Shown here piece by piece: positions 57,650 to 64,000 of a stretch of 64,000 bases of DNA. Positions within the stretch are counted from its first letter, which is position 1; every line of letters begins with the position of its first letter. Position numbers and translations under genes: made by a program. The notes below the pieces were generated by a model. The model saw only the letters and a list, made by a program, of their open reading frames with translations, was not told the DNA's origin and searched no databases. This DNA is from Mycobacterium botniense (GTDB taxonomy: Bacteria; Actinomycetota; Actinomycetes; Mycobacteriales; Mycobacteriaceae), in contig NZ_BLKW01000004.1 in assembly GCF_010723305.1 (NCBI RefSeq), forward strand, positions 2,108,001 through 2,172,000, written 5' to 3'.

Positions 57650-57929
57650 TCGAATCTCCTTACCTGGCTGGTCCTTCTCGCGCGGGCTCCGGATGCCCGG
57701 CTGCCTGTCGTGCCGCGTCGCCGGACAGTACCAAGCACGCTATCGCGGCCCGGCCACGCCACCTGCACCAGCCGGCAACCCCGGCTGCCGGGATCGGCGC
57801 CGGCAACCCGCGGCGGCGCCGCAGCACCCGGCTCATCCTGTTTCCGCGCACTTCAGGTAACACGGCGGCAAACTGCGGTTGAATACTTTCCGGCATGTCG
57901 GGCGCCGGCCTGCCCGGGTGATTGGCAAG

Positions 57930-59366
57930 ATGTACGGGCGTGCGTGTTCCGTCGTGGGTGGGGAGTCCGCTCAGGTGTCACTGACGACCGATCCAACATC
58001 GCTGGTGGCCGCCCCCCAATCCCGGCCTGCACCGGCCCGGCGCACTCCCCGCGAGCCCCGCCCAGCCGACCCGGCCGGTCCCGCCCCCGGCGACGGCAGG
58101 CGCCGGGATCGCCGGCTCACGGTGGTGCGCCGCGCCGCGGTGACGACGTGGGCGGTTGTCGTGGTGTATCGCACCCTCACGGGCGGTCTCGCCTTTAACC
58201 GGGAACTTTTGCTGGTCTACATCGCCACCGGGTTGATGAGCGCCAGTATCGGGCGCCGCCGCAAGGTGCTGATGGTCATTCGTGACTGGCTCCCGTTTGC
58301 CTTGGTGCTGCTGCTCTACGACCTCAGCCGGGGAGCAGCCACCCTGGTTGGCACACCGACCCTGTGGCGATTCCAACCACAAGCGGATCGCTGGTTATTC
58401 GGCGCAGTGCCGACCGTGTGGTTGCAGGAGCACCTCAAAATGCCCACCCCGCCCTGGTGGGAAGTGATCATCAGCACCGTTTACATGTCGTTTTTCATCG
58501 TGCCCTACGTGGTCGCCGGGCTGTTGTGGCTGCGCAACCGAGACGAGTGGAAAGCGTTTGTCTGGCGGTTCGTCTCGCTGTCGTTTGCCGCGCTCACCAT
58601 ATATGTGCTGCTGCCGGCCGCCCCACCCTGGGCCGCCGCCCGCTGCAGCGTCGCCGACGTCGCGGGGGGCCCGGCCAACCCCAGGTGCATGTTCCGCAGC
58701 CCTGCGGGCGTCCCGGATGGCGGGCTGCTGGGCGCCATGCATTCCGGCCGGCCCGGTGCCCACCACTTCGTGGAGCGGATCTCCACCCGCGGTTGGGCGA
58801 CGCTGCATCTGCACGCCGCCGGTGTGCTCATCGACTCGGGCCAGGCCAGCGTGAACCTGGTGGCGGCCATCCCCTCGCTGCATGCCGCGCTGTCCGCGAT
58901 GGTCGCGATGTTCCTGTGGCGGCGTATTCACCGGTACTGGCGCCCATTGCTGATGGCCTACGCGCTGACGATGGCCTTTGCCCTGGTCTACTCGGCTGAG
59001 CACTACGTGATCGACATCCTGCTGGGCTGGGTGTTGGCGGCCGTCGTGTTACTGGTCGCTGGCCGTCTCGAGTCACGCCGGCGGTGCCGCATGGTCGACA
59101 CCGGCTCCCTTCACCGTGCCGCGACACCCCTGGCATCTGCCGCCGGCGTGCCATGTTGCGCCGTAAAGTCAACCGGCACGGCTGACATCATCGAGCCAGC
59201 GCGCGATCTTGGCGGCGGCCTCCCCGTAAAACGTCCGGTAGACCCGGTCGGCGACATAGCCGAGGTGTGGAGTGGCGACTACGTTGTCCAGGCTGCGCAA
59301 CGGGTGCCCGGCGGGCAGTGGCTCGATATCGAACACATCCAGACCGGCTGCGGCGAGCCTGTGTGA
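57930..59366 (+). CDS. PAP2-superfamily membrane phosphotransferase/phosphatase
   Basis: 478 residues from ATG 57930; GTG 57975 is equally credible, and the N-terminal about 70 residues are Pro/Arg-rich and cytoplasmic. About six membrane helices. PAP2 motifs AAIPSLHAALSAM (PSxH) and YSAEHYVIDILLGW (H...D) place the active site on the outer face, in the inositol-phosphoceramide-synthase-like (AUR1) subgroup. After the last helix (around 59060) the frame runs about 100 more residues, the final 198 bp antisense to the dehydrogenase. That tail looks like lost-stop readthrough. A lipid phosphatase or phosphoinositol transferase role is inferred. Confidence 0.78.
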   Translation: MYGRACSVVGGESAQVSLTTDPTSLVAAPQSRPAPARRTPREPRPADPAGPAPGDGRRRDRRLTVVRRAAVTTWAVVVVYRTLTGGLAFNRELLLVYIATGLMSASIGRRRKVLMVIRDWLPFALVLLLYDLSRGAATLVGTPTLWRFQPQADRWLFGAVPTVWLQEHLKMPTPPWWEVIISTVYMSFFIVPYVVAGLLWLRNRDEWKAFVWRFVSLSFAALTIYVLLPAAPPWAAARCSVADVAGGPANPRCMFRSPAGVPDGGLLGAMHSGRPGAHHFVERISTRGWATLHLHAAGVLIDSGQASVNLVAAIPSLHAALSAMVAMFLWRRIHRYWRPLLMAYALTMAFALVYSAEHYVIDILLGWVLAAVVLLVAGRLESRRRCRMVDTGSLHRAATPLASAAGVPCCAVKSTGTADIIEPARDLGGGLPVKRPVDPVGDIAEVWSGDYVVQAAQRVPGGQWLDIEHIQTGCGEPV

Positions 59367-60110
59367 CTGTAACGCCCCGATCAGAGCCGCCTCGTCAACA
59401 ATAGGCCCCCGAGAGGTGTTGACCAGCAACGCGGTTGGTTTCATCAGCGCAAGCTCGTCAGCACCCACCAGGTGGCGGGTGCGCTCACTGAGCACCAGGT
59501 GGATGGTCAGCACGTCGGCGAGCCTGAACAATTCGTCCTTGGGCACATAGCTGACCCCGGCCTGCTCAGTGGCTTGCGGCGTCAGGTTGGCGCTCCATGC
59601 GATGACCTGCATCCCGAACGCCTGGCCGACGCGAGCCACTCGTGTGCCGATCCTGCCCAACCCCAGTACTGCCAGCACCGAGCCGGCGAGCTGGCGGCCG
59701 ACCGAGGTCTGCCACCCGCCAGACCGCACTGACAGGCTCTCATCGACAAGCCGCCGGGCCGCGGCCAGGATCAGCGCCCAGGTGAGCTCGACCGTGGACT
59801 CGATGTAGCCCCCGGTGGTGCTGACGTAAATTCCGCGCTCTGCGGCGGCCCCCAGGTCGATGGAGGCGTTGAACGGTCCGGTGGAGGCGATCATTCTGAG
59901 ATTGGGAAGACGTTCAATGATGCTGCGCGGCAACGGTGTTCGCTCACGCATCACACAGACGACGTCAAACGGCGCCAGCCGTTCGACCAGCGCGTCCGGG
60001 TCGGCCAGATGATCGTGGAAAACCACGATCTCGGCCCGTGCCGCCACCGCCGACCAGTCGGCCATACGCAGCGCGACCTGTTGGTAATCATCGAGGATTG
60101 CCACTTTCAT
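59169..60110 (-). CDS. D-isomer-specific 2-hydroxyacid dehydrogenase family protein
   Basis: 313 residues from ATG 60110 (MKVAILDDYQQVAL). NAD motif VLGLGRIGTRVARVGQAFG, catalytic Arg in NTSRGPIVDEAAL, and the His in ATPHLGYV. Closest in style to the bacterial phosphoglycerate-dehydrogenase-like group. Substrate unknown. Its 3' end overlaps the PAP2 gene convergently. Divergent from the Nudix-fold gene, with about 50 bp between starts. Confidence 0.88.
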   Translation of the reverse strand: MKVAILDDYQQVALRMADWSAVAARAEIVVFHDHLADPDALVERLAPFDVVCVMRERTPLPRSIIERLPNLRMIASTGPFNASIDLGAAAERGIYVSTTGGYIESTVELTWALILAAARRLVDESLSVRSGGWQTSVGRQLAGSVLAVLGLGRIGTRVARVGQAFGMQVIAWSANLTPQATEQAGVSYVPKDELFRLADVLTIHLVLSERTRHLVGADELALMKPTALLVNTSRGPIVDEAALIGALQSHRLAAAGLDVFDIEPLPAGHPLRSLDNVVATPHLGYVADRVYRTFYGEAAAKIARWLDDVSRAG

Positions 60111-60160
60111 GGGGGTAGCCACAGGGATAATGTCGCATACAACTGCTCCCGGAACGCATT

Positions 60161-60664
60161 ATGGTGAGGACGCCGCAGAAACGTTCGGTTGCGTTGGTGA
60201 TCACCAACGATAAATCCGAATTCCTTATTGTCCAGCGCCCCGAGGATGACGAAGACCCGCTCGCCGGTGTATGGGGTTTTCCGGCAATAACGATGCACGA
60301 CGCCGAAACCGAGATCGAAGCTGCTGTTCGTGTCGGACCCGTGAAGCTGGGTGTCGACGTCGAGGTCGGTGCGAAAATAGGTGGACAAACCTGCGAGCGT
60401 GACGGGGTCGTGTTTCACTTAAGCGATTACGCGGCGACGATTTGCGGGGGTCGAGCCCCGCAGGTGCCGCAACGTGACACCACACTCACCCAGTATGTGG
60501 ACTTGACCTTCACCTCAAACCCGGCCGAGCTGTTTGATGCGGCTCGAAAAGGATCCGCGTGCGCGCAGATCTACCTCGAGTACCTCGGGATTGATTGGCG
60601 GCCGCACAAGCAGGCCGGTGCACCCCAGCGGCCACCGCGTGAGGTGCGCCCGAAGTGGAGCTAA
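60161..60664 (+). CDS. Nudix-fold protein with degenerate Nudix box
   Basis: 167 residues. The N-terminal strand RSVALVITNDKSEFLIVQRP and GVWGFPAITM match a Nudix fold. The expected REx2EExG helix reads AAVRVGPVKLG: the first catalytic Glu is Val and the EE pair is Val-Lys. Pyrophosphohydrolase activity is therefore unlikely; it may bind nucleotides or serve as a regulator. The last codons and stop lie inside the tRNA-like fragment at 60656, so the C-terminus may have been created by an integration event. Confidence 0.72.
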   Translation: MVRTPQKRSVALVITNDKSEFLIVQRPEDDEDPLAGVWGFPAITMHDAETEIEAAVRVGPVKLGVDVEVGAKIGGQTCERDGVVFHLSDYAATICGGRAPQVPQRDTTLTQYVDLTFTSNPAELFDAARKGSACAQIYLEYLGIDWRPHKQAGAPQRPPREVRPKWS

Positions 60665-60693
60665 CGGGACTCGAACCCGACGGGAATAGCCCC
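60656..60693 (-). other. tRNA-Ala/tmRNA-like acceptor plus T-arm fragment (putative attachment site)
   Basis: On the minus strand: GGGGCTA (60693-60687), a 6-nt linker, a T-arm with stem CGGG/CCCG and loop TTCGAGT (60680-60664), then TAGCTCC and A (60663-60656). GGGGCTA pairs with TAGCTCC over seven positions, including a G3-U70 wobble, the alanine identity element. D and anticodon arms are missing, and CCA is not encoded. Phages commonly integrate at the 3' ends of such genes, leaving partial copies. This is the likely left attachment junction of the element to its right. Confidence 0.6.
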
Positions 60694-60744
60694 GAAACCG
60701 GCTCTGAGCTGCGGAAACACAATGATGTAAGGAGTGTGGACGGC

Positions 60745-61062
60745 ATGCGGCGACCTGCGGAAACCCTCGAAGATGTGGACCGCGTCCACATCGACCTCCG
60801 GCGACCTAGAGACGCGTTAGATTCCCTCGCCGAGTTTGATTACGACGGATACGGCGAGGCGCTAAGAGCGCTCCACGACGCAGCCTACGAGTACGCCACC
60901 TGGGCGCTGTGGGATAGGCTGCCAGCAGGCGCACAGGGAGACATGAGCCAGAAGGCGAGGCAGGCACGTCGCGATATGGCACAGGCCGCAGCAGCGCGTT
61001 GGGTCGAGCTGTACCTACGGGTTCAGTCGATGAACGCACAGTACGAAGCGGGCGCGAAATGA
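60745..61062 (+). CDS. Small helical protein of unknown function (prophage cargo zone)
   Basis: 105 residues from ATG 60745, behind AAGGAG at 60729-60734. The frame is open upstream to a GTG inside the tRNA-like fragment, but that is not a credible start. Helical and charged, rich in Ala/Arg/Asp, with aromatic patches YATWALWDRLP and RWVELYLRV; no known domain seen. ATGA overlap with the membrane protein that follows indicates coupled expression. Confidence 0.6.
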   Translation: MRRPAETLEDVDRVHIDLRRPRDALDSLAEFDYDGYGEALRALHDAAYEYATWALWDRLPAGAQGDMSQKARQARRDMAQAAAARWVELYLRVQSMNAQYEAGAK

Positions 61063-61688
61063 CCAGCCCAACCCAATCCGGCGCTTCCACGCCCGAGCCG
61101 GAAACCGCGGCCATCAGAACCACCGCGACTCCCGACCTTCCGCTGGCCTACAGCGACCTCGACGAGGACGATGAGGATCTGTGGAGCGACGCCGACGACC
61201 GGGCCTACGCGTGGGGAACCGTGAAGATCTTCGTGGGGCTGATGGCCGTCGCGGTTGCCGCAGCAGCGTGGATGGCAGGTGTCTGGTTGACGCGCCGCGA
61301 CAACGCGCCGCGCTCGGCGCCCTCAACCCCGGCCGTTGCTGCTGCAGCTCCCTCGTATTCTCTCGCAGCTCCGGTGCCGACTTCCGCGCCCACACCAACT
61401 GTCGCGGCGCCCCCGCCTGTTGCCGAGCCGCCGCCGACGGTGACGGTCACCGAAACCCCAGCGGTGGCGCCCTCAGCTCCCACCCAACGGTTCGCGCCAC
61501 CGCCGACCATCGGCAACGGCTGGACCGAAGGCCAACTCGCAACCTCAACATGCAACGTCCTCTGGGACGGCGGCACCAAAACCGACGCCATCCAATTCGT
61601 CCAACGCATCAGCGGATGGGGGCTCGACCAAGCCACCCGTTGGACGACTGAGGCGCTTGCCGCCCGCTGCCCGACCGCCGCCACGTGA
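61059..61688 (+). CDS. Single-pass membrane protein with Pro/Ala linker and DUF732-like C-terminus
   Basis: 209 residues from ATG 61059. An acidic cytoplasmic segment (SDLDEDDEDLWSDADDRAY) is followed by one membrane helix (about 55-78), then a 75-residue Ala/Pro/Thr-rich linker. A compact C-terminal domain (about 160-209) contains a cysteine pair, STCNVLWDGG and AARCP, and the helix AIQFVQRISGWGLDQATRW. The end resembles DUF732-type mycobacterial exported domains. Function unknown. Confidence 0.65.
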   Translation: MTSPTQSGASTPEPETAAIRTTATPDLPLAYSDLDEDDEDLWSDADDRAYAWGTVKIFVGLMAVAVAAAAWMAGVWLTRRDNAPRSAPSTPAVAAAAPSYSLAAPVPTSAPTPTVAAPPPVAEPPPTVTVTETPAVAPSAPTQRFAPPPTIGNGWTEGQLATSTCNVLWDGGTKTDAIQFVQRISGWGLDQATRWTTEALAARCPTAAT

Positions 61689-61703
61689 AAAAAGAGGCCC
61701 GGT

Positions 61704-61811
61704 ATGAAATTCGTTCTCGCTATCCTCGCCACGCTGACCCTGGTCTTCACCGCTCCGGCGCGGGCCGACGACCATCCCCCGATGGATTGCTCCCGCCGCG
61801 CCGGGCGGTAG
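61704..61811 (+). CDS. Signal-peptide-only 35-codon frame, possibly truncated secreted protein
   Basis: ATG 61704 behind an AAAGAGG site. It encodes MKFVLAILATLTLVFTAPARA, a near-perfect Sec signal with an ARA cleavage site, then only 14 residues before TAG. Probably the remains of a secreted protein cut off at the junction with the convergent PPE gene, though a very small secreted peptide is possible. Confidence 0.5.
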   Translation: MKFVLAILATLTLVFTAPARADDHPPMDCSRRAGR

Positions 61812-61883
61812 TTTGCCGTCCAGGCCAACCACGTAAAAGCCTGGCCTCCATCGAGGAAGAATCCGTCGACCCATATGTCGCGG

Positions 61884-62993
61884 CTAGCCTCCTGCCGGGT
61901 GTCGCGGTGGCAGCACTTTTGACACGTGCCCGTACTCGGGGTCTTCGCGGACGCGCCGCTGTGCGCTTCTGCCGGCGCTGGTAACTGGGACGGCCGGCGG
62001 CACAGGGATTCCCGCCTGGTATCTCTGCGCGGCCGGTGTCGCTACCGACACGTTCGGCGCGCGTCCCTCGAGGTTCCAGGGCTGCGTCGTCCAGCTCGGC
62101 GACGAGAACCTGCCGAGCGTCGACGCGCCACCCATGTTGGCCGTTACTTGGGTCGACACGAACGGTGTCGCACTGCTGACGCTGACAGGCTGCGGTGTCG
62201 CGACAGCGGGCCTGGTCGTCGCGGAGCTGACGGCCGCCCCCATCGCCGTGTAGGCGATGAAGTTTCCGAAGAGCTGGGCGATGTTGATCGGGTAGCCGCC
62301 GCTCACGGACTGCTCGAGGTACTGGCCGAGGAGGGTGCTGCTGTCGAGCCCGAGGATCGGAACGCCGTTCGGGTTGAGGATGCCGTCGATCTGGCTGATG
62401 ATCGACCCGACACCGCCATTGGTGGTCGCTGGTTGGGCTGCCGCCTGGATGGCCGGGGCTGCCGGGTTGGCGGTTTGCGGTGCGGGCGTGAACGGCGTAA
62501 TCGCCGACGTCGCAGCCGATGACGTCGCCTGGTACTGAACCATCGCGGCGGCGTCCTGCGCCCACATTTCGGCGTACTGCGCCTCGGTGGCCATGATCGC
62601 CGGGGTGTTCTGGCCGAGCAGGTTGGTCGCAACCAGTGCGGCGAGCTGTGCACGGTTCTCGGCGATCACGGGAGGCGGCACGGTCGCGGCGAACGCCGCC
62701 TCGTAGGCTTCCACAGCGGCAAGTGCCTGTGCGCCGATCTGCCGCGTCTGCTGCGCGGTCGCTTCCATCCATGCGATATATGGCTGTACCGCTGCGGCCA
62801 TGTCCTGACTCGACGGGCCCAGCCACGCGCCGCTGACGAGTCCGGTGACGGCGGCGCGGTAACCGTTGGCCGCCGCTTCCAGCTCAGCACCCAGCGTCTC
62901 CCACGCCTGTGCCGCAGCGATTAGCGAGCCCGGGCCCGGGCCGGCGTACATGCGGGCCGAGTTGATCTCAGGTGGAAGCGCAGCGAAGTCCAT
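61884..62993 (-). CDS. PPE-family protein (SVP-like subgroup)
   Basis: 369 residues from ATG 62993 ([18 protein letters not shown]), preceded by GGGGAGGGG. The N-terminal PPE domain (1-180) shows the PPE motif at residues 7-9, [11 protein letters not shown] (WxG-type turn) and [17 protein letters not shown]. The C-terminal region carries GRFSSPSW, a degenerate GxxSVPxxW, and ends in a PRHPAGG tail like other PPE-SVP proteins. PPE proteins are ESX/type VII substrates and need a PE partner, which is absent here. It lies in the prophage region, directly after phage-type genes on the same strand. Confidence 0.88.
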   Translation of the reverse strand: MDFAALPPEINSARMYAGPGPGSLIAAAQAWETLGAELEAAANGYRAAVTGLVSGAWLGPSSQDMAAAVQPYIAWMEATAQQTRQIGAQALAAVEAYEAAFAATVPPPVIAENRAQLAALVATNLLGQNTPAIMATEAQYAEMWAQDAAAMVQYQATSSAATSAITPFTPAPQTANPAAPAIQAAAQPATTNGGVGSIISQIDGILNPNGVPILGLDSSTLLGQYLEQSVSGGYPINIAQLFGNFIAYTAMGAAVSSATTRPAVATPQPVSVSSATPFVSTQVTANMGGASTLGRFSSPSWTTQPWNLEGRAPNVSVATPAAQRYQAGIPVPPAVPVTSAGRSAQRRVREDPEYGHVSKVLPPRHPAGG

Positions 62994-63223
62994 CGAAACC
63001 CCTCCCCGACCAGATGTATCGGGTCGACGGCGTGGGGCAGCCGGCCGATCAGGTGCAGCACCACCGTGCCGATCACCCAATAGGTGAGCAGCGGATGCGT
63101 TTTGGCGTAGCGGCGGCTGGCGTCCGACAACATCTCATCGGGCGGGCACAGCGCATCCCACACACCGACAGCCGCCGCCAGCGCAGCACCCAGCACGATC
63201 CACGCCTTATCGGACGGTCTCAC
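62921..63223 (-). CDS. Mycobacteriophage-type small membrane protein (DUF7427-like) with altered C-terminus
   Basis: 100 residues from GTG 63223 (GTGA overlap with the previous gene). [21 protein letters not shown] opens with a membrane helix, then [10 protein letters not shown] and a second hydrophobic stretch [16 protein letters not shown], ending at [11 protein letters not shown], where relatives usually stop. The last about 24 residues are Arg/Pro noise read from inside the PPE gene, so the original stop was lost when the PPE gene was joined here. Confidence 0.7.
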   Translation of the reverse strand: MRPSDKAWIVLGAALAAAVGVWDALCPPDEMLSDASRRYAKTHPLLTYWVIGTVVLHLIGRLPHAVDPIHLVGEGFRWTSLRFHLRSTRPACTPARARAR

Positions 63224-63369
63224 CTGAATCCTTGGCTGTAACGGTCGAGCAGCCTGTCAAGCATCGACTGCCATGTCCATTCGCGCTCGATCTCGCCTTG
63301 ATCCCGCGCGGCGCGTAGTTGCGCCAGCGCGGTGGTGATCTGCTCAGTCAGCGGCGACCGCGCCTGCAT
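63220..63369 (-). CDS. 49-residue phage-type protein
   Basis: ATG 63369 to TGA 63220, starting 10 bp after the end of the frameshifted upstream gene and overlapping the next start (GTGA). The sequence is highly charged and helical, with ALAQLRAARDQGEIEREWTW (20 residues cited) and LLDRYS. Short genes like this, between DUF2746 and DUF7427 genes, are usual in mycobacteriophage lysis regions. Function unknown. Confidence 0.6.
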   Translation of the reverse strand: MQARSPLTEQITTALAQLRAARDQGEIEREWTWQSMLDRLLDRYSQGFR

Positions 63370-63378
63370 GAGGTCACG

Positions 63379-63713
63379 TCACATCTGTTCGGGGTGGCGG
63401 CGTTTCGCCGTTTCGATGCGCCGCTCGAGGTCGAGCCGTGCTTCGCGCTCGTCACGCAGCTCGCCGCGGACACCGCCGATGTCCTGGCGGATGCCGCGCA
63501 TATCGCGGCGCACGTCATCGAAACCGGCGCGGACCTCGGCCCGGAACTCGTCCAGATCTTCCCGCAGGTTCGAGTCGTGACCGTTGACGAGCTGGTCGCG
63601 GATGCCGCCGACTGCGCGTGCATGGTTGCGACTGTCGATCCATGCTTTCCCCAGCCGCCGACCGTGATGACGACGAGCCCGGCCAGCCCGATCAGGGTGG
63701 TCGGCTCGCCCAT
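63379..63713 (-). pseudogene. DUF2746-like phage membrane/coiled-coil protein, frameshifted
   Basis: The N-terminal frame from ATG 63713 gives MGEPTTLIGLAGLVVITVGG (a membrane helix), then runs into Ser/Cys-rich nonsense. Shifting by one base at the TTTCCCC tract (63646-63652) restores AWIDSRNHARAVGGIRDQL and a long charged coiled coil (DLDEFRAEVRAGFDDVRRDM, DEREARLDLERRIE) ending HPEQM and TGA at 63379. The span is exactly one base short of 112 codons. Related phage proteins are single-pass and linked to lysis. Either a real inactivating deletion or a sequence error. Confidence 0.75.
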
Positions 63714-63940
63714 CAGGAGGCGAACTGGTCGAGGTCGTCGATCAGCGGCTCTGCGGTCTTGATGAAGCCCGCCACAGCGGCAATCACCGCCAAGCCGCTG
63801 CTGATCGCGCCGGCCCACGTCTCGGGAAGGATGCCGGCGAACTCATGCAGCGCGTAGGTACCGACAGAGCCAGTGGCGGCCAGGACCGCGACCGCGGCCT
63901 GCGCTGCCTTGGACGGCTTAAACGGGAGTTTGATACTCAT
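63713..63940 (-). CDS. Holin-like small membrane protein (phage)
   Basis: 75 residues. A basic N-terminus (MSIKLPFKPSK) is followed by two hydrophobic segments (about 12-32 and 42-60) with a short loop, and an acidic tail EPLIDDLDQFAS. Size, two-helix layout and position next to a DUF2746-like gene fit a mycobacteriophage holin or holin partner. The TGATG overlap couples it to the frameshifted gene downstream. Confidence 0.65.
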   Translation of the reverse strand: MSIKLPFKPSKAAQAAVAVLAATGSVGTYALHEFAGILPETWAGAISSGLAVIAAVAGFIKTAEPLIDDLDQFAS

Positions 63941-63960
63941 CTTCGATGACCTTTCGGGGT

Positions 63961-64000
63961 TTAGGCCGCCGCGCGGGCGGCTGTGAGTGTTGCGATGTTG
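63961..64000 (-). CDS. 3' end of an upstream phage gene (partial)
   Basis: The frame ending NIATLTAARAAA, stop at 63961, enters from the right edge 20 bp before the holin-like gene and in the same direction. Only 12 codons are visible, so no identity can be given. A lysin or tail gene would be expected in this position in mycobacteriophages. Confidence 0.45.
   Translation of the reverse strand, partial: NIATLTAARAAA

Larger units (their letters stand above)
60656..64000. mobile_element. One end of an integrated mycobacteriophage-like prophage with cargo genes
   Basis: Evidence: a tRNA-like junction, tightly overlapping minus-strand genes of mycobacteriophage lysis-end type (62921-63940, including DUF2746- and DUF7427-like proteins), and loss of synteny with the mycobacterial backbone. 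Between them lie a PPE gene and three small plus-strand frames. No integrase, repressor or capsid gene is within the window, so the element either continues to the right or is a remnant. Confidence 0.65.

Overview
The window is mycobacterial chromosome. It is GC-rich with dense ATGA/GTGA overlaps, and most of it follows the gene order I recall for M. tuberculosis Rv3029c to Rv3061c (fixA, the Rv3030-3032 methylglucose lipopolysaccharide genes, Rv3034c-Rv3046c, nrdF2/nrdE/nrdI/nrdH, Rv3057c-Rv3058c-cyp136, fadE22). A PPE protein near the right edge points to the slow-growing branch of the genus. A complete aromatic-carotenoid cluster suggests a pigmented species. Orthology statements rest on remembered gene order and protein motifs; no search was run.

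Layout. 1-4104: start of etfB/fixA, then a three-gene glucan operon (methyltransferase, GH57 branching enzyme, glycosyltransferase). 4140-16439: an insertion relative to M. tuberculosis. Its plus strand carries an SRPBCC-epimerase and crtI, crtB, crtYc, crtYd, a crtT-like methyltransferase, crtU, a Rieske protein and a DUF2784 protein. A convergent minus-strand operon carries photolyase, MarR regulator, TspO and a glycosyltransferase. An AT-rich motif is shared by the crtI upstream region and the marR region. 16482-41755: mostly conserved backbone with cytochrome aa3 subunit I, SerB, FecB, AdhC, the class Ib ribonucleotide reductase and CYP136. A flavodoxin-like reductase here is split by a one-base frameshift.

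41784-54487: a second insertion, between cyp136 and fadE22. It holds an orphan LeuA regulatory-domain protein and a hydrogenase operon: hypA, hypB, then small and large subunits of a group 1h (actinobacterial, high-affinity type) [NiFe] hydrogenase, a NifU-Rieske-like fusion, three conserved accessory proteins, a 43-residue membrane peptide, a maturation protease and hypC. These should assemble a cytoplasmic hydrogenase without Tat export. hypD, hypE and hypF are not in the window. An RsbA-like anti-sigma regulator and a thiolase/DUF35 pair follow.

54566-60664: fadE22, an SDR, a PAP2 membrane protein, a 2-hydroxyacid dehydrogenase and a Nudix-fold protein with a ruined Nudix box.

60656-64000: what looks like one end of an integrated phage. 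Its presumed boundary is a tRNA-Ala/tmRNA-like acceptor plus T-arm fragment. Next comes a small cargo zone with three plus-strand ORFs and a PPE gene, then a minus-strand run of mycobacteriophage lysis-end genes, one of them frameshifted. A PPE-type secretion substrate between the phage lysis end and the attachment site is the most interesting arrangement here.
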